NCBI GenBank assembly: GCA_001557505.1 | Contig: LSAX01000009.1 | Location: forward strand, 1,178,001 to 1,242,000 | DNA: 64,000 bases | Direction of reading: 5' to 3' | DNA from: Reticulascus tulasneorum | Taxonomy: Eukaryota; Ascomycota; Sordariomycetes; Glomerellales; Reticulascaceae | Part shown: piece by piece, positions 32,416 through 45,027 of the stretch | Layout of the letters: every line of letters starts with the position of its first letter | Numbering within the stretch: position 1 is the stretch's first letter | The notes under the pieces: generated by a model | What the model was told of the DNA's origin: nothing | The model's database searches: none | What the model saw: only the letters and a program-made list of their open reading frames with translations | Made by a program: the position numbers and the translations under genes

Positions 32416-32905
32416 TCTACTTCCTCCTAGACACTCATGTTGTTTGAACAGTAGTAGTGTAATTATCGACCAATATGCCTTGGTGTCAAATCAAACTTGC
32501 TGCAGTCCCTCATCCAAACGAGATCCATACTATGGAGCATATGCACATGACGCTTGGTCTCCGCACGTTCTCGATTCGGTCAACGTAGTACGATCCGATT
32601 GCCATGATATGTAGCTAGTACATCTCTTCCTATGCCCATACTTTAACGATTCTAACCACAATTTAGAATCACTGCACGAAAATCATCGCGAGAATCTGAT
32701 GTGCTTTGGTAGATTGCTCTTGTTGCAGGCTGCGGATGTGGCAGTGCTGCCAAAGTAGCTGCGCATTTACTCATTCGGGCTGGGGGGTGACGCGTCAAAT
32801 TTTGGCCAACGCCATTTGGAAGTGAACCAGAAGATGTGTTTACCACGGATGATTTTGTAATACGCAACTGTCGTTCTCTTTTGCCACGTCTCTAGTACCA
32901 TATTC
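32416..32905. other. Intergenic between membrane protein and Zn2Cys6 gene
   Basis: 490 bases; presumed promoter of the regulator gene. No other feature recognised. Confidence 0.5.
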
Positions 32906-34435
32906 ATGATGAACGAGTCTAGTTTCACAGGCGATCTGTTTTTGGATCTGGATTTTGATTTTGATTTTGATCTAGAGATGCCTCTTGGCAAAGCAACAGA
33001 GCCAAGACCCACATCGGAAAACCTGCCGTCAGAGACCGAACAACCCCCTTTGCGGGACGGTCACCCGCCGACGAGGAGAGTCAAATCTAAATCCCGAAAC
33101 GGATGCTTCAACTGCAAAAGACGAAAGATTAAATGCAAAGAGAACCTCCCCGAATGCGCTCAGTGTCAGCGCACCGGGCTGGCCTGCAATTATCCACCGC
33201 CTCCCAGTCCCCATAATGCCCTAATGGTGACACCAATGGCTTTCACGCTGGATGATTTGAGATTCTTCCAGCATTTTCTTCTATCAGCTTACCCATCGCT
33301 TCCAATCGATGGGGGCGAGATATGGAAAGCAGCAGCGAGGATGTCTCACCAGGTGGGTCCTCTGATTGACGCAGTACAACTCTCTATATTGCAAGCTATC
33401 TTGGAACGAGATACTAGGGATTCTAACTGAGCCTACAGTATGACTTCTTAATCCATGCCATGCTAGCTTTGGGAGCGTCCCACTTGACCATGAGCTCATG
33501 CGGCGACTACTCGTTGCATGCACTATCCCACCGCGTCCAGGCGATCAGATCACTTAACACTACCCTCTCAAGACCAGATCTGTCCCAGGAAGATGGTGAT
33601 GCCGCTTTTGCAACAACAATGTCTCTCACTTTTCAATCAACCTATATGCCGGAAGGCATGTATGACTATATGTCAATGGTCCGAGGTTGTGCGTGCTAGT
33701 TAAATCCGATGCCAGAGGTTCGTTTGCAACTTTTGCTAACTCCAAATTGACGTATAGGCCATATCGTAGTGGCTAAAGCAATGCCAAGCTTCCAAGAATC
33801 AATATTCAGAGATTTCTCCAACAATAAGCATGTTGAGAGTGTCGTGAAGCTAGTTGCGGACGCAAGCAGGGAGGTTGAGATCTTTGACTTGGTTGAGGCC
33901 TTCTTACAGAGTCTTAGGGCTGCGGGGCCTTTGTGTACGTCTGTCGTGGAGATCAGTTATCTGGCCGACATCCAGAGCATTATCCAGCTAGCCTGTGAGG
34001 GAAAGCCTGAGGGTAAGCGTACATCGAGGATATCGAAGCTTTTACGGAGAAGTCGAACTGACGTGCAGAACAGCATATGAAAAGCTCGCAATACTGTTCG
34101 ATCGCTTCGGTGTGATGGGCGATGAAGACTTTGTAATTGTCAGCGATCCAAAGAACTATACAGCCCAATTGCTTCTCGCACATCTCTTCGTCGTCGACAA
34201 CATCTTAGGCGAGTTATTTTTAAATGACCACCAACCAATAGCCCCGAATATGAAGTCCTTCGAGGTCAGCCCAGTCTCCCTTGTGTTGTGGTTGGAGAAG
34301 ATGGCCGAGAACATGCCGCAGAAGTATGAAGCATTGGTTGAATGGCCGCTTAACTTCGCCCGAAACGCTATTAGCAACGGAAAACCAGCCCTTTCTTTAC
34401 AGGCATATTCCAATGAGAAGTACAACATTAGATGA
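32906..34435 (+). CDS. Zn2Cys6 transcription factor
   Basis: Nuclear DNA-binding regulator of 437 residues from exons 32906-33352, 33439-33688, 33758-34012 and 34074-34435. The zinc cluster CFNCKRRKIKCKENLPECAQ plus CQRTGLAC gives six cysteines at 67, 70, 77, 84, 87 and 94. The N-terminus has an unusual acid-aromatic repeat, DLDFDFDFDLE, encoded by a (GATTTT)n-like run. The middle part (YDFLIHAMLALGASHLTMSS, MSLTFQSTYMPEGMYDYMSM and VRGCHIVVAKAM) follows the Upc2/Ecm22-like arrangement of fungal sterol- or stress-type regulators. Splice phases agree at all three joints. Target genes are unknown; the nearest genes are the membrane protein upstream and the second subtilase downstream. Confidence 0.9.
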
Positions 34436-36090
34436 TCTTCGGGATCATTGTGACATACTGCGAGTGTCAGAGGCGGGTGGCTCTTTAATTCTGATCCCGA
34501 TGTTGGGAAGTGGGGGAATGCTAGATCTGTACATTGGATTGCAAGCACTCTGGGGGTGAAAAGCATTTGAAAGTCGCAAAGTCTAATTCCTCTCAGCCAG
34601 CGTATCAACCCGGCGGGCCGAAATTGAGCTCCATACTCATTGCAACAACTGTACGCAGGGACAGTGGCGAAACAATGTTTTTGATGCGTTGTATCCTTAA
34701 ATGGGCTCGAGATCCTATGAGCAGCTGTAAATCTAATTAGATGCACTAACTTCATACTACTAATACCGCGAGCAATCCAAAGACCGTCGTACTTTCCCCT
34801 TCTGAGCGGCATGAACGAGGCCTGGAACACATGATCTCGCTCATGTCCGGCCACACTAGCAAAACCTCGTGTTCTTATCAAAAGAAAATGCATCCCAACC
34901 TAGGCCACTTATCAGCGAGTGTTTTTGATAGCAAGGCGACAGAGTAGAGTGGCATCTAGACGAAGTCCAGATATTGCGTGATCAAAGCCACGCGTTTAGT
35001 TGTTGAGGCTTGACAGAGAGCTGCTGGAGAATCTTGTGTTCTACAAGCAGGTATCCTGAACTTACGTCATCCTTTCAGCCAGGCTATATTCACAGCCAAA
35101 TTAAGAAGGTTCATCTAAGCAGTCGCTGCAGGGTGAACTGTAACGCAAGCTCCGATGCGTTCCGGCAAGGTTCCGACAGGCTTTAGACACTCCTCTCCAA
35201 TTTGATGTAAACGGATGGCACGGCCAGATGTGGAAGGTTCATTAAATCAGTAGCTGAATCGTTGCGCAAGGTGCTACGCGCCTCGGCGGAGTTCCACCGC
35301 GCGTCAGTCAACCCTGTTCGATCAGTGCATAAACGATATACGCTAAACAACCATCCACAACGTAACCAAACGCTGGAAGGCGAGCAAGCACAAAACATGA
35401 CTCATCACAATGTCACCTTTCCCTGACGGGGAAGTCAATATACGACGATCACCGCAAGTAACTATCGCTGAGTGGAGTCAACCTGCTCCCTTTCCTCAAA
35501 CTAGTTCAAAGTCTTTGTAGCGAGGCAATAATACCCGACAGGAGAAATCCACCTCGTGGCGGAAAAATTCCGTTTCCTTTTAACATCATAGTCTGGGTGA
35601 ATTAGATGTTTTGCGGGCAACTGACCAGCTATTGAGGCTCAAATATGACGGCTTGGCTACCGTGCTGGTCCGCCAACCCCTTGCAACACGCAACAGACAG
35701 AATTTGCCAAGAGCAAGTCCGAGCACGACTATGCATATCTTGGTACCTGCGACATACTCAATATGAGCTAAGCCAACCTTGGGGAACAGGGAGCCTCATA
35801 TGGCAGGCAGAGAGCTTAGCCACGATAAGATCAAGCCTGCTCGGAATGGTACACCAGGATCAGAGTCACCCTAATGCGGACGATCAGAATTCTCTAGCTT
35901 AGGTGGGAATCTCAACACTTCTGAACTAAGATCTTCGATGCTTGACACCTGATAGATACCTGATAGTACATTGCTAGGGCTTGCCCTAGAGGATATGAAT
36001 CATTATTCTTACAAGTATAAATGTTTAGGGCTGCCATGCCTTACTATGGGAATAGTGCTTTAGAGGACACCGTACCGCCTGACCTACATC
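34436..36090. other. Intergenic region upstream of second subtilase
   Basis: 1.65 kb with only short, unrecognised open frames on both strands; a 245-codon frame on the minus strand (34156-34893) is an antisense shadow of the regulator. Promoter of the subtilase lies at the right end. Confidence 0.45.
36016..36022 (+). promoter_or_regulatory. TATA-like element upstream of second subtilase
   Basis: TATAAAT about 70 bases before the start codon at 36091, a likely core promoter position. Confidence 0.4.
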
Positions 36091-39000
36091 ATGCACGTCA
36101 AAGGATTATTTCTCAGCCTCTTTCTCGCGAGCAGCGGGCTGGCGGCTGCTCCAGCTGAGGCAGATGACAACACCCAAGCCAAGAGATTCATTGTTGAGTT
36201 TGCAGAGGTCAGCCGAGTCATGACAGAATAATGCCAGTCGTTTCACTAACTCTTAAGAACAGGGAGTCAACAAAGCAGAGTTTATCAGCCAGCTCAGCTC
36301 GCGGCCAGGGGCTAAGATTCTCAAGACATACGACTCGGATATCTTTTCTGGTGTTACGATTGAATCACATACCGACAACGTGGATACTCTCCAGGCCGTC
36401 GGTGCAAAGGTTGCAAATGTGTGGGCCGCCAAGCGGATGACATTGAGCCCTGCCCAGGCGCCTACAGTGCTCGCTGGAAGTGAGAATGTTGGGACATTGA
36501 ACTACAGTACTCACATTCTCACTGGAGTTGACAAAATTCATGCTCAAGGGATTCTGGGGAAAGGCGTGGTTGTTGGTGTTGTGGATACAGGCATTTACTA
36601 TACACATGACGCAGTGAGTCAGCATACTTCATCATCCAGTCTGTCATCAGGCACATGGAACATTGGCTGATTAATCTATGCAATAGCTCGGCGGCGGGTT
36701 TGGCCCTGGATTCAAAGTTGCTGGCGGTTATGATTTGGTTGGTGATGGTAAGACTTCGATAGTCTCAGCAAGATGGCTGAGATTTAGAATCTGTTCTGTT
36801 TACTGACCTCATTCTCCAGCATATAACGGCCTTGAAGATGGCCTGCGTACTCCTGACAATGACCCTCTCGATCAGGTGGGTCATGGTACACATGTTGCAG
36901 GCATTATTGCCGGCAAGAGTGAATGGTGAGTAGACATAGCAGTCAGAGTATGCTGAAAACGACTTGCTCATATTCAATAACAGGTATACGGGAGTGGCAC
37001 CAGAGGCAACCCTCTTGATCTACAAAGTCTTTAGCGACCAGGTACAGTTATTCTCTCTACTTGCGGACGTCATTTGTTAATGGTCCCGAAACATAGCCTG
37101 GAACCTATGACGACATCCTCATTGAAGCCTTCCTCGCAGCATATGACGCAAATGTACGCAACCAACCACAAACAAGTCTATAACCCGAATTTATAAAGCT
37201 TTACTAACGATTCATAGGTGGATATTATTACTTGTAGCATTGGTGGCTTTGGGGGCTTTGCGTCAGACCCATGGGCCGTGGTTGCTGATCGCTTGGTTGA
37301 GAAGGGTATAGTCGTTACCATTGCAATGGGAAATAACGGCAATGATGGTCCATTCCGTGGCAGCAACGGCGCCTCTGGCAAAAGAATCTTAGCTGTTGCT
37401 TCCACTACCGCGGACGAGGTTCGGGGCATCCCATTCAACATCACCTTTAGCTACCCCGACGGAACCACCCAAGAAATCGCAGCGGGATATCGCCCCGGAG
37501 CCGGAGGCTGGGCGCCTATTACAGCAAATTTCCCAGTATACATCCTTGGCCCAGGTGTAGGATGCGATGGTCTGCCCGCTGGCCTTCCTCCGCTCGCTGA
37601 TTTATTGATTGTGCTTCCCTTATCGGCAGACTCATCCTGCCCTCCAGATTCTCCGGCTCGAGCCTTGTATCGTGCTGGCGCTAGGCATATTATGTTTTAC
37701 AACAACGATGGTCCAATAACGGATATCTTTTATGATGATAATAGAGTTAGTGTCGGCCTTACGAACGCAGAAGTCGGCGCGGCGATTCTGCAAGCTGCGT
37801 CCGGCGGCGCTAATATCACTGCCAGTTTCAAAAAGATTCCCGACCACTATACAGGACTAGCAAACACCCTTAGCCCATTTGCGAGCTACTATACGTCTTG
37901 GGGACCACTGATGGACCTCGACCTCAAACCTGATATTGCAGCACCTGGCGAGCTGATACTCAGTACCTTGCCTCCAAACACCTACGGTGAGGCAAGTGGC
38001 ACGTCAATGGCCACTCCATATGTTGCAGGCGTTGCGGCCCTGTACATCAGCAAGTTTGGAGGACGCAGCGTTCATGGTCCAGGTTTCGCAGTGGACCTCC
38101 ATGCGCGAATTATCGCCAGCGCGTCGTCTATGACCTTTATCGATAGGACTTCAAAGACAATTTACAACAACTACCAGGCTAATCCAGCACAAGTCGGGGC
38201 CGGATTGATAAACGCTGAAAAGCTCTTCAGCGTAAAAACATCCCTCAACTACGAAGGTTCGAAGATTTTGCTCAACGACACTCGTCACTTCTCCCGATAC
38301 CATACCGTGGACATCACCAATCACGATGTTGTGCCGATAACCTATACTTTTGCAACGGAGAGTGCCGTAGCATTTGAGTCGTTCAATAGAGATCCAACAA
38401 TCTGCTGCACACCATGGCTCTATCGTGTTTGGGAACTCCTACCAATTACGTTGGATCCAATCGTGAAGCTTCCAGCAAATACCTTCACTATCCAACCGGG
38501 AAAGACCAAGACCGCGCAGTAAGTCCAGTTTTGTCTTTTTGTACGTTGAACAATCTTTGTTAACAGGTCGTTCTCCGCTATCAGGTTCAACTTCGGGCTA
38601 CCAGTTGGTGGCAATACATCAAACGTTCCCATCTACGGCGGGAAAGTTCTTATCAATGGAAGCAATGGTGATAAGCTCTCTATCCCATACTTCGGTACGT
38701 TCATGATATACAAATGTTAAAAGTATGGATAAGATGTTGAGCGTACTAACCTTCGTGCCCTCCGTAGGTGTTGATGCCGACTTCAAGAAAGATAGTGGCT
38801 CAGTGTTCAATCGACCTTCGGATTATCCGTATTTGCTCTCAGGACTGAAAAACGTTGATTATTCTGAAAAGTCATCGTACGTACCACACCGACCTCATGC
38901 AATCCCATGAGCCTCTTCAGGTTTAGACTAAGTACTTCAGGTTCACATTCAATCTTGCTTCCGACTCACAAGACTTCCCCCGGCTTTACGTCGATCTAAT

Positions 39001-39477
39001 CTGGGGAACTGCCGAGCTCCGCTGGGACGTAAGTCTCCACCCCCATATATACTTGATTGAATTTGAACTAAACATTCTTCTGTAGATCTATGAAGCTAAC
39101 TGGCCCGAACGTAAATGGCAATACCCCCCTGTTGTTGGTCAAAACGGATATGTTGGAGCCGTCGCCGTGCAACCCAACGTGAACATATTTGACCCTGCAA
39201 CGGGTGATGCGAACGACGTTGTTGCATTTCCACAGTATCGGCTTTCTAGAACTGCTGGCTACGTTTTCGCATGGTACGGTGCTCTTGCAAACGGCAGCAT
39301 GATTGCACCAGGTAACTACACGTATGTATCCTCTATGCCTTGGTAACGAACATGAGAGACGCTAACAAGTTTAGAATGCGCATTGCGGCTGTTACTCCAT
39401 TTGCAACGCCTACACATTCGGATAACTGGGATATTTTCGATATTCCCGACGTCCAGGTTTTGCCAATCAAAGCCTGA
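36091..39477 (+). CDS. Secreted subtilisin-like serine protease (S8) with PA domain, paralogue of 3710-6774
   Basis: Extracellular endopeptidase, 904 residues from twelve exons: 36091-36207, 36263-36613, 36687-36747, 36820-36925, 36984-37041, 37097-37153, 37218-38518, 38567-38694, 38768-38876, 38941-39028, 39086-39321 and 39375-39477. Signal peptide MHVKGLFLSLFLASSGLAAA, propeptide start KRFIVEFAE, Asp147 in VVDTGIYYTHDA, His198 in VGHGTHVAG and Ser513 in SGTSMATPYVAG. A PA insert (AGARHIMFYNNDGPI region) and Fn3-like tail follow the same layout as the paralogue. Compared with the minus-strand copy, the N-terminal introns match in place and phase. This copy has one extra intron at FSDQ/PGTYDD and five further introns in the 3' half that the other lacks. 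All joints keep frame, so both copies look active. Confidence 0.93.
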
Positions 39478-39944
39478 AGATCAAGGCCAGAGGGTACTAA
39501 GTACAAAGGAAGTCTAGAGAAGAGATGGATAAAAGCTTGTTGTTTGTGATTTTACTATTGACTGCAAGATTGGCGGCCCCATCTAGATAGAGGATGATTG
39601 AATGCGTGATGTAACATCCGCTGGAATAATCCACCTGTGTTGCATGTTCATCTGCACAGGTCGAAGACCCTTCTGTTTCGCTTCAACTGCATGAAGAGTT
39701 AGATGTGATCAATTCTTCTTTCTATGAAGTGTCTTTGCCCTTTTCTCATTCCTCCCCGTTAAAAGATTCTACTTATAATGCGAGAAATAGGAAGCAATCG
39801 CCGTCTTCTCATCACCGTTGTCTTTCCATACACAATAACCATTAACAGACCTCCCGCAATCTAGGTACTATTTCATCTCCGCAAATGGCATAGCAAGAGG
39901 TAACTACTTAGAGACAGGTTGCACCTTTGATTCGACTCCAATAC
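39478..39944. other. Intergenic, 3' ends of subtilase and RTA1-like genes
   Basis: The two flanking genes converge; the stretch should hold their 3' untranslated regions. Nothing else seen. Confidence 0.5.
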
Positions 39945-40967
39945 TCAAGTTGAGCTATGTTGTCGTTGAAAACGAGATCGGAGCGGTATCTCTGCGGACG
40001 TTGAGTCTCCTTCACGTGGTGGATATGGATCACCGTTCCTGTCAAGGTACTTGCTTGGGTAATAAAGACAAAAGATACCGAATGCAACCAGCATAGGTAC
40101 AGCCTCAAACACCCAGAAGAGCCACTCGTGGAGATAAGCGTATCCATGCACGCCTTCGGCAAACTCGGCGACTCTGTATATAGATCGAATCTGACATGTC
40201 CAAAGTTCTTAGCTAATGTGATGTAATTCACCTACCATATCGAAGTTGCAGGAACTTACCATGATCAATGCGGAAGAGATGTATACTGCTCTCATAACCT
40301 TGCGCCAGCCTCTTGGTGCATCGTCGGCCTCCATCTCGTTTGCTAAGATATTGAACCGGCGGAGGATGGAGAGATATACTGAGAAGGCCAAGACCTGAAG
40401 GCTCAGGCCGCCAACCATTACATAAGTGCCAATTCTGTCTTTCGCCTCCGTTTTAGGTTGGGTGTTTAACAGTTGAGACCCGGTGCCCTGGATAGAGAAT
40501 GAGCCGAAGTCGAACACGAGGAAAATCAAGGTCAGAAGTCGCCCAGGAACGCCGTAGATTTTCTGATGATCCTTGGGTAGAACCACCCTCATAAGACGTC
40601 CCAGCAAGAGGTAATCTCCCGCTGCCAGAAATATCGGAGCCAGGACAATGAAGACTATGGTGATGATGAAGGGGGCCTATGCACATCGCCAGATCCGCTT
40701 GTTAGTGATTTGAGATTCTTGATATCCATAGGTTGGGAATGGAAGCTAGCGTACGATCTCTTTCTGGTTTTTGACGGAGTATGCCCGAAGCGCATACCCG
40801 GCGACCTCCATGCCAGCACCGAAAACGACGCTTGCGAAGTACCATGCCCGAAATTTGATGAGAGTCAAGTAGAATAATGCTAGAAATACGGTGCCGTATA
40901 ATATCGTAGCAATAACGGGAAGGGGAAAGTTCGGTTGGAACAACCACAGAGAGTAGTCCTTAGCCAT
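39945..40967 (-). CDS. RTA1-like lipid-translocating exporter/resistance protein
   Basis: Seven-helix membrane protein of the fungal RTA1-like family, whose yeast members are tied to lipid movement and resistance to drugs or toxic lipids. 291 residues from exons 40967-40755, 40676-40260 and 40190-39945. Hallmarks are YFASVVFGAGMEVAGYALRA, the helix APFIITIVFIVLAPIFLAAG followed by YLLLGRLMRVV, FLVFDFGSFSIQGTGSQLL, VYISSALIMIRSIYRVAEFA (across the second intron) and YAYLHEWLFWVFEAVPMLVA. It ends in a short hydrophilic tail. Intact; the substrate is unknown. The start is the first ATG and is followed at once by a family-type N-terminus. Confidence 0.92.
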
Positions 40968-42405
40968 CTTCGCTCCTCAAAGTTTATCCTTCTCCAGACA
41001 CTGTTGAAAAGAAATGAGAGAAAGATTGAGCCGAAAGCCAATCAACTTGGTGATATTTATGTTGGCAGGTACTTCGCGAAGATTTGTGATGGACTTCAAG
41101 GGCTTGCAATATTTCGTAAAATGGGATATCAGTCGAGTTGGCTTGACCTCCATCAGGGAGACGGTTGTTTCCTGGTGCGGTCTCCATCTTGTTATATATT
41201 GTCGTTGCTGGGAGATGTTCCAAGTCGTCTTCCAGTTATCTGGAATCCAAATACTGGTAGGTTAAAGCCACAAGGTGGAATATTCGATGGCAACATCACT
41301 GTCCAAGCCTCTCTATCAGTCTGCACAGGGTTTATGAATGTGTTCGGGCAAGACCCGAGTGCTGACGCGGCCCGGCATGGGCACAAGCTCCAGCCAACCA
41401 GGCGAACTCAGCCCCCCAGCCCTGGCCATCTGTACCTGAATCCAAACGGGAACTCGCATCTCGAATTACATGTTTGTTCATATCCATGCTAGATGCCCTT
41501 CTTAGTTCTAAGTAAAGAGTTTATGAGTTTACTGAGTAATTAATATTTGACCCTGCAGCAAATATCGGTTAATATGTGTATCAACGAGCCAATACTACAA
41601 ATAAGAGGAACAGGACTTGATTAGATGAATTTGTTTTCATTGGGAATCTTCTTCCTCGACACCAACAATAAATTTTGCCAACAGTGTTTCCGCTGTCTTG
41701 CCCGTTCCTCTAGGTGTGAAGGATGGGTCATATTAGGTGGAGTTGAAAGATGCTCGTCGTTTACATTTCTCTTAACGCTTCGCCGTGGTGGAACGGCAAC
41801 ACCTTATGGTTTATGACGACCAGTACTGGCGCTGTTCCGGGGTCAGGGCAACGAGAGCTAGCTGACTTTCCTAGCCGCATCGCGCTAATCTCACGATGCG
41901 GAACAATCTTTTTCGGTGGAACCACGCTAGGAGGCGCACTCAGAACCTTAGGCTTACGTGCCCGCGGGAACTGATTTGTCCATGTATGGAAAAAGCAAGT
42001 CTTGACCTCTAGTCGGCTGAAGCTGAGCAGCCTGAGCAGGCCCGACCAGAGATGGTTGGCCGGAAAATTGGTGCTAGTTCTGTTCCATATATTCTTGCAG
42101 CTGAACTAGTGACGTCAGGACTATGCATACCTCCTGCAGCCAAAACAGGAAGTATGAGAGACACAGAGCATCGACCCCGCAAGCAAACGCCTGGCATCAA
42201 AAGCAAGCATTGAGACTAACTTCGTCGACGTCAGGCCTAGAACTGCATATCTTTCCCCTTCTTCTTCAAGGCAAAGTCGATCAATCCTACCTCTGGGCAT
42301 CCAAATCAATTGTGCATTATACACGCCCAACAAAGCTTGCTAGTATCTCCCTCTATCGAGCTTCATCTCACGCGTTCTACTTCTTAGCGAGCTTATTGAT
42401 CCATC
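40968..42405. other. Divergent intergenic region between RTA1-like and SMP/C2 genes
   Basis: 1.4 kb serving as promoter region for two divergent genes. Open frames are short and unrecognised. No repeat or RNA gene noticed. Confidence 0.5.
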
Positions 42406-44032
42406 ATGGCTTCGCTTGTAGAGACCTTGACTGCCTCTGGAGGCACGGAATCAGCAGGTTGGATACCCAAGTCTTAGGACTGTCCCTATAAAATCAAACT
42501 CAGCCCCAGCTGATACAATGACATGAACAGGATTCCTCAACGACATCGTCGCCCAGTTATGGCCTAATATCAACGCTGCTGGCGGCAGGATGGTAAAAGA
42601 GATCGTTGAGCCTATGTTCGCTTCGATGCTTCCGGGTCCTCTCGCCTCGCTGCGCTTCGTCAAGCTTGACTTTGGAAAGATACCCATGCGGTTCTCCAAG
42701 GTGGACGTCCACAAGACCCCGAACCAGGGTATCAAGCTCGACATGGACTTGGACTGGGATGGGAAGTGCGATATTGAGCTTGAGGGGAAGATGGTCCCCA
42801 AAGTGGTAAGTTTGGCACAGGCAGACAGCATGGCACCGATACGCATCTCACTAACCTTTTTGACAGGGCGTCGAACATGTTGCGCTCAAGGGCAGGCTAT
42901 CCATCTTACTTTGTCCCTTGACGAACATTATCCCCCTTGTAAGACTTCTCTCTCAATTGATAAGCATTTGAGTGCCGCATGCTCACTAAGGACTAAGATT
43001 GGAGCCGCTCAAGTCTCCTTCATCAACCCGCCTACCCTCAAGCTCGACTTCACGAATGCTGCCAACATTGCTGACTACAGCATAATCGACAAAACCATAC
43101 GCAAAGTCATCCTTGACATTATCGGCTCCATGGCTGTCCTTCCCAACCGCTTTCTCGTCAAGCTCGACGCTACTAACGACTATTTCAAGACGTATCAACA
43201 CCACCTTGGTGTTGTTCGTCTCACCGTCGAGAAAGCAACTGGCATTACTGGTCCAAAGAAGAGCGGTGCGAGTAGGCTTTTGAACAAGATAATCAAGGAC
43301 GTGCCCGACTGCTACTGCAAAGTCAACGTGGGCTCCGAGGAAGTGTGGCGTACCAAAACCAACAAAAATGCCCATGACCCGGAATGGAATGAGACCCATG
43401 ACTTCCTCGTCATGGACCACGATCAGTACATTTCACTTGATGTGCAAGACGACGACCTAGCCGGTGATGATGATATTGGTCTCGCACTCACCACCATCAG
43501 GCAGATTTTGCTTGCGGGCGGCTCCGAGGAGTTGACTCTCGTCCACAAAGGCGAGCCCACAAACGCTAAGCTGTCGCTCCACGCCAAGTTTTACCATTTA
43601 GCTGCCGATGCCGCCAGCTTATCGGCCCAGGAGAGCCAAGGTCAAGGCGAGATCTGCGGTCTTGCCACAATTATAGTTGCCAGCGTACTCGGCATATCGG
43701 GCCAGCGCGACGAGCTAAATCCCAGCGTCAAGGTGTCGTGGGGCGTGAAGGAATTCAGCACCGCAGCTGTGACGTACAGCCCAGGCACGGATATATTCAA
43801 CCCATCATTTGATAAGGCTTTTAATATCCCGATCACGAAGGAAATGATTGCCAATCCTGCGAGTTTCAAGATCACGTTGATGAACAAGACTGCCGAGTCT
43901 GGGAGCATCAGCGTCCCTTTCTCAGACGTGGTTGCTGCGCCAGGCCTGGTGTTGGAAGACAAGTTTGATGTTGGTTCCGGCGCAGCAGTAAGGGCCAGCA
44001 TCAGTCTACGTGGATTACAGCTGGCTCAGTGA
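42406..44032 (+). CDS. SMP- and C2-domain protein (tricalbin-like lipid-transfer type)
   Basis: Protein of 477 residues that probably moves or binds lipids at membrane contact sites. Exons 42406-42457, 42531-42805, 42867-42938 and 42998-44032. The N-terminal part (GFLNDIVAQLWPNINAAGG, VKEIVEPMF, LDMDLDWDGKCDIELE, then FINPPTLKLDFTNAANI) is an SMP-like lipid-binding domain. A C2 domain follows from about residue 205 (LGVVRLTVEKATGIT, then KVNVGSEEVWRTKT, HDPEWNETHDFLV and DVQDDDLAGDDDIG, whose aspartates suit calcium binding). A second C2-like region ends the protein. Unlike yeast tricalbins it has no visible N-terminal membrane anchor. Intact; the first exon is short (17 codons). Confidence 0.85.
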
Positions 44033-44220
44033 TCCGTCTGACAACGCCTTGCGTCTTTGGGGTCTTCTTCATATACGGGCCTAGCGTATTGAGCACAATT
44101 GGAATAAGTCCTTATGAATTGTATTTCTAGCAACTTTCTCTAGTGACTAAAATGAGATAAGGGTTGGCGATGGCAAAGACAAAGACACAGGGAAAATAAC
44201 TGTGGACGAATGGTGCGAAC

Positions 44221-45027
44221 CTATTTTGAAAATAGTATGCCCGACTTCCCATGTGCTGCCTTCTCTTCCTCCTTCCTGCCAATCCTATAACCGAGATACA
44301 AAGATAGTACAATCAATGTTGGTACACCTATCCCCACAGCAATACAAACGCCAAGTTTCCACTTATTATACTCTTCGTTGCGCCCCTTTTCCTTCTGGGA
44401 GTCGAGAAAAAGGCCTAACCCCCTCGGCTGTACCTTGAACTCTATGGTCGAGGACACGAAAACGTCGCCGCCTTCTTGCGGCTTCTCGGGCTGAGAGACC
44501 GCAAGGAAGTTCCAATCACTCTGTGCGGCCTCAGCTACGGCTTGCTTGCTTGTCAGGTTCGGGGCAAATGCTGTGGGGAAGTCTTTGGCTGCCACGGATG
44601 GGATCCAAGTGAAAGTGTCGGATTCCTCGCCGTTGCTTATATCTAGACGCAAGCGGGTCAGGTTGCGATGATCTTCATAGATTCCCACCACAGGGAACAG
44701 GTGAGAGTAGGAAGGTAGTAGTCGCTCACTGTAGTCCCATCGTATGGTATAGATGGAATAATTGGGTTCTTCCGAGGTCGCGAATTTCCACCAGATACGC
44801 ACAGGATAATTTGGGTCAGCACCTTCCCACGAAATAGAATACTCGTCGTCCGGGAAGATTAGGACTGGATCACCGGCGCTGTCTCCCAATCTGTATGCAT
44901 GTGGGGTGAAGGTAGATGTAATACAGATCCTCTCGCAATGTCCATGGGTAGACCTAGAGGCCGTGCGATCGAGAAATGCAAGTACTGAGAGCACGACAAA
45001 GAGGATGGTAGCAGAAAAAGAGACCAT
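44221..45027 (-). CDS. Type I membrane protein with signal peptide, function unknown
   Basis: 268 residues if translation begins at MVSFSATILFVVLSVLAFLD (45027); an open frame adds 20 residues upstream (45087) that look like leader. A signal peptide is followed by an extracellular part (HCERICITSTFTPHAYRLGD, SISWEGADPNYPVRIWWKF and TRLRLDISNGEESDTFTWIP) with a beta-sandwich look typical of fungal cell-wall proteins. A single membrane helix (LGVCIAVGIGVPTLIVLSLY) leads into a basic cytoplasmic tail (RKEEEKAAHGK). The layout recalls fungal surface sensor proteins such as the Wsc/Mid2 type, but the signature cysteine domain is absent. I do not recognise a named family. Confidence 0.7.
   Translation of the reverse strand: MVSFSATILFVVLSVLAFLDRTASRSTHGHCERICITSTFTPHAYRLGDSAGDPVLIFPDDEYSISWEGADPNYPVRIWWKFATSEEPNYSIYTIRWDYSERLLPSYSHLFPVVGIYEDHRNLTRLRLDISNGEESDTFTWIPSVAAKDFPTAFAPNLTSKQAVAEAAQSDWNFLAVSQPEKPQEGGDVFVSSTIEFKVQPRGLGLFLDSQKEKGRNEEYNKWKLGVCIAVGIGVPTLIVLSLYLGYRIGRKEEEKAAHGKSGILFSK

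Noticed and set aside
34156..34893. 245-codon minus-strand frame
   Set aside because: Largely antisense to the last exon of the Zn2Cys6 gene and without recognisable content.
35105..35262. Weak direct repeat around GAAGGTTCAT, copies about 127 bases apart
   Set aside because: Similarity fades after about 25 bases; no element structure or target duplication.
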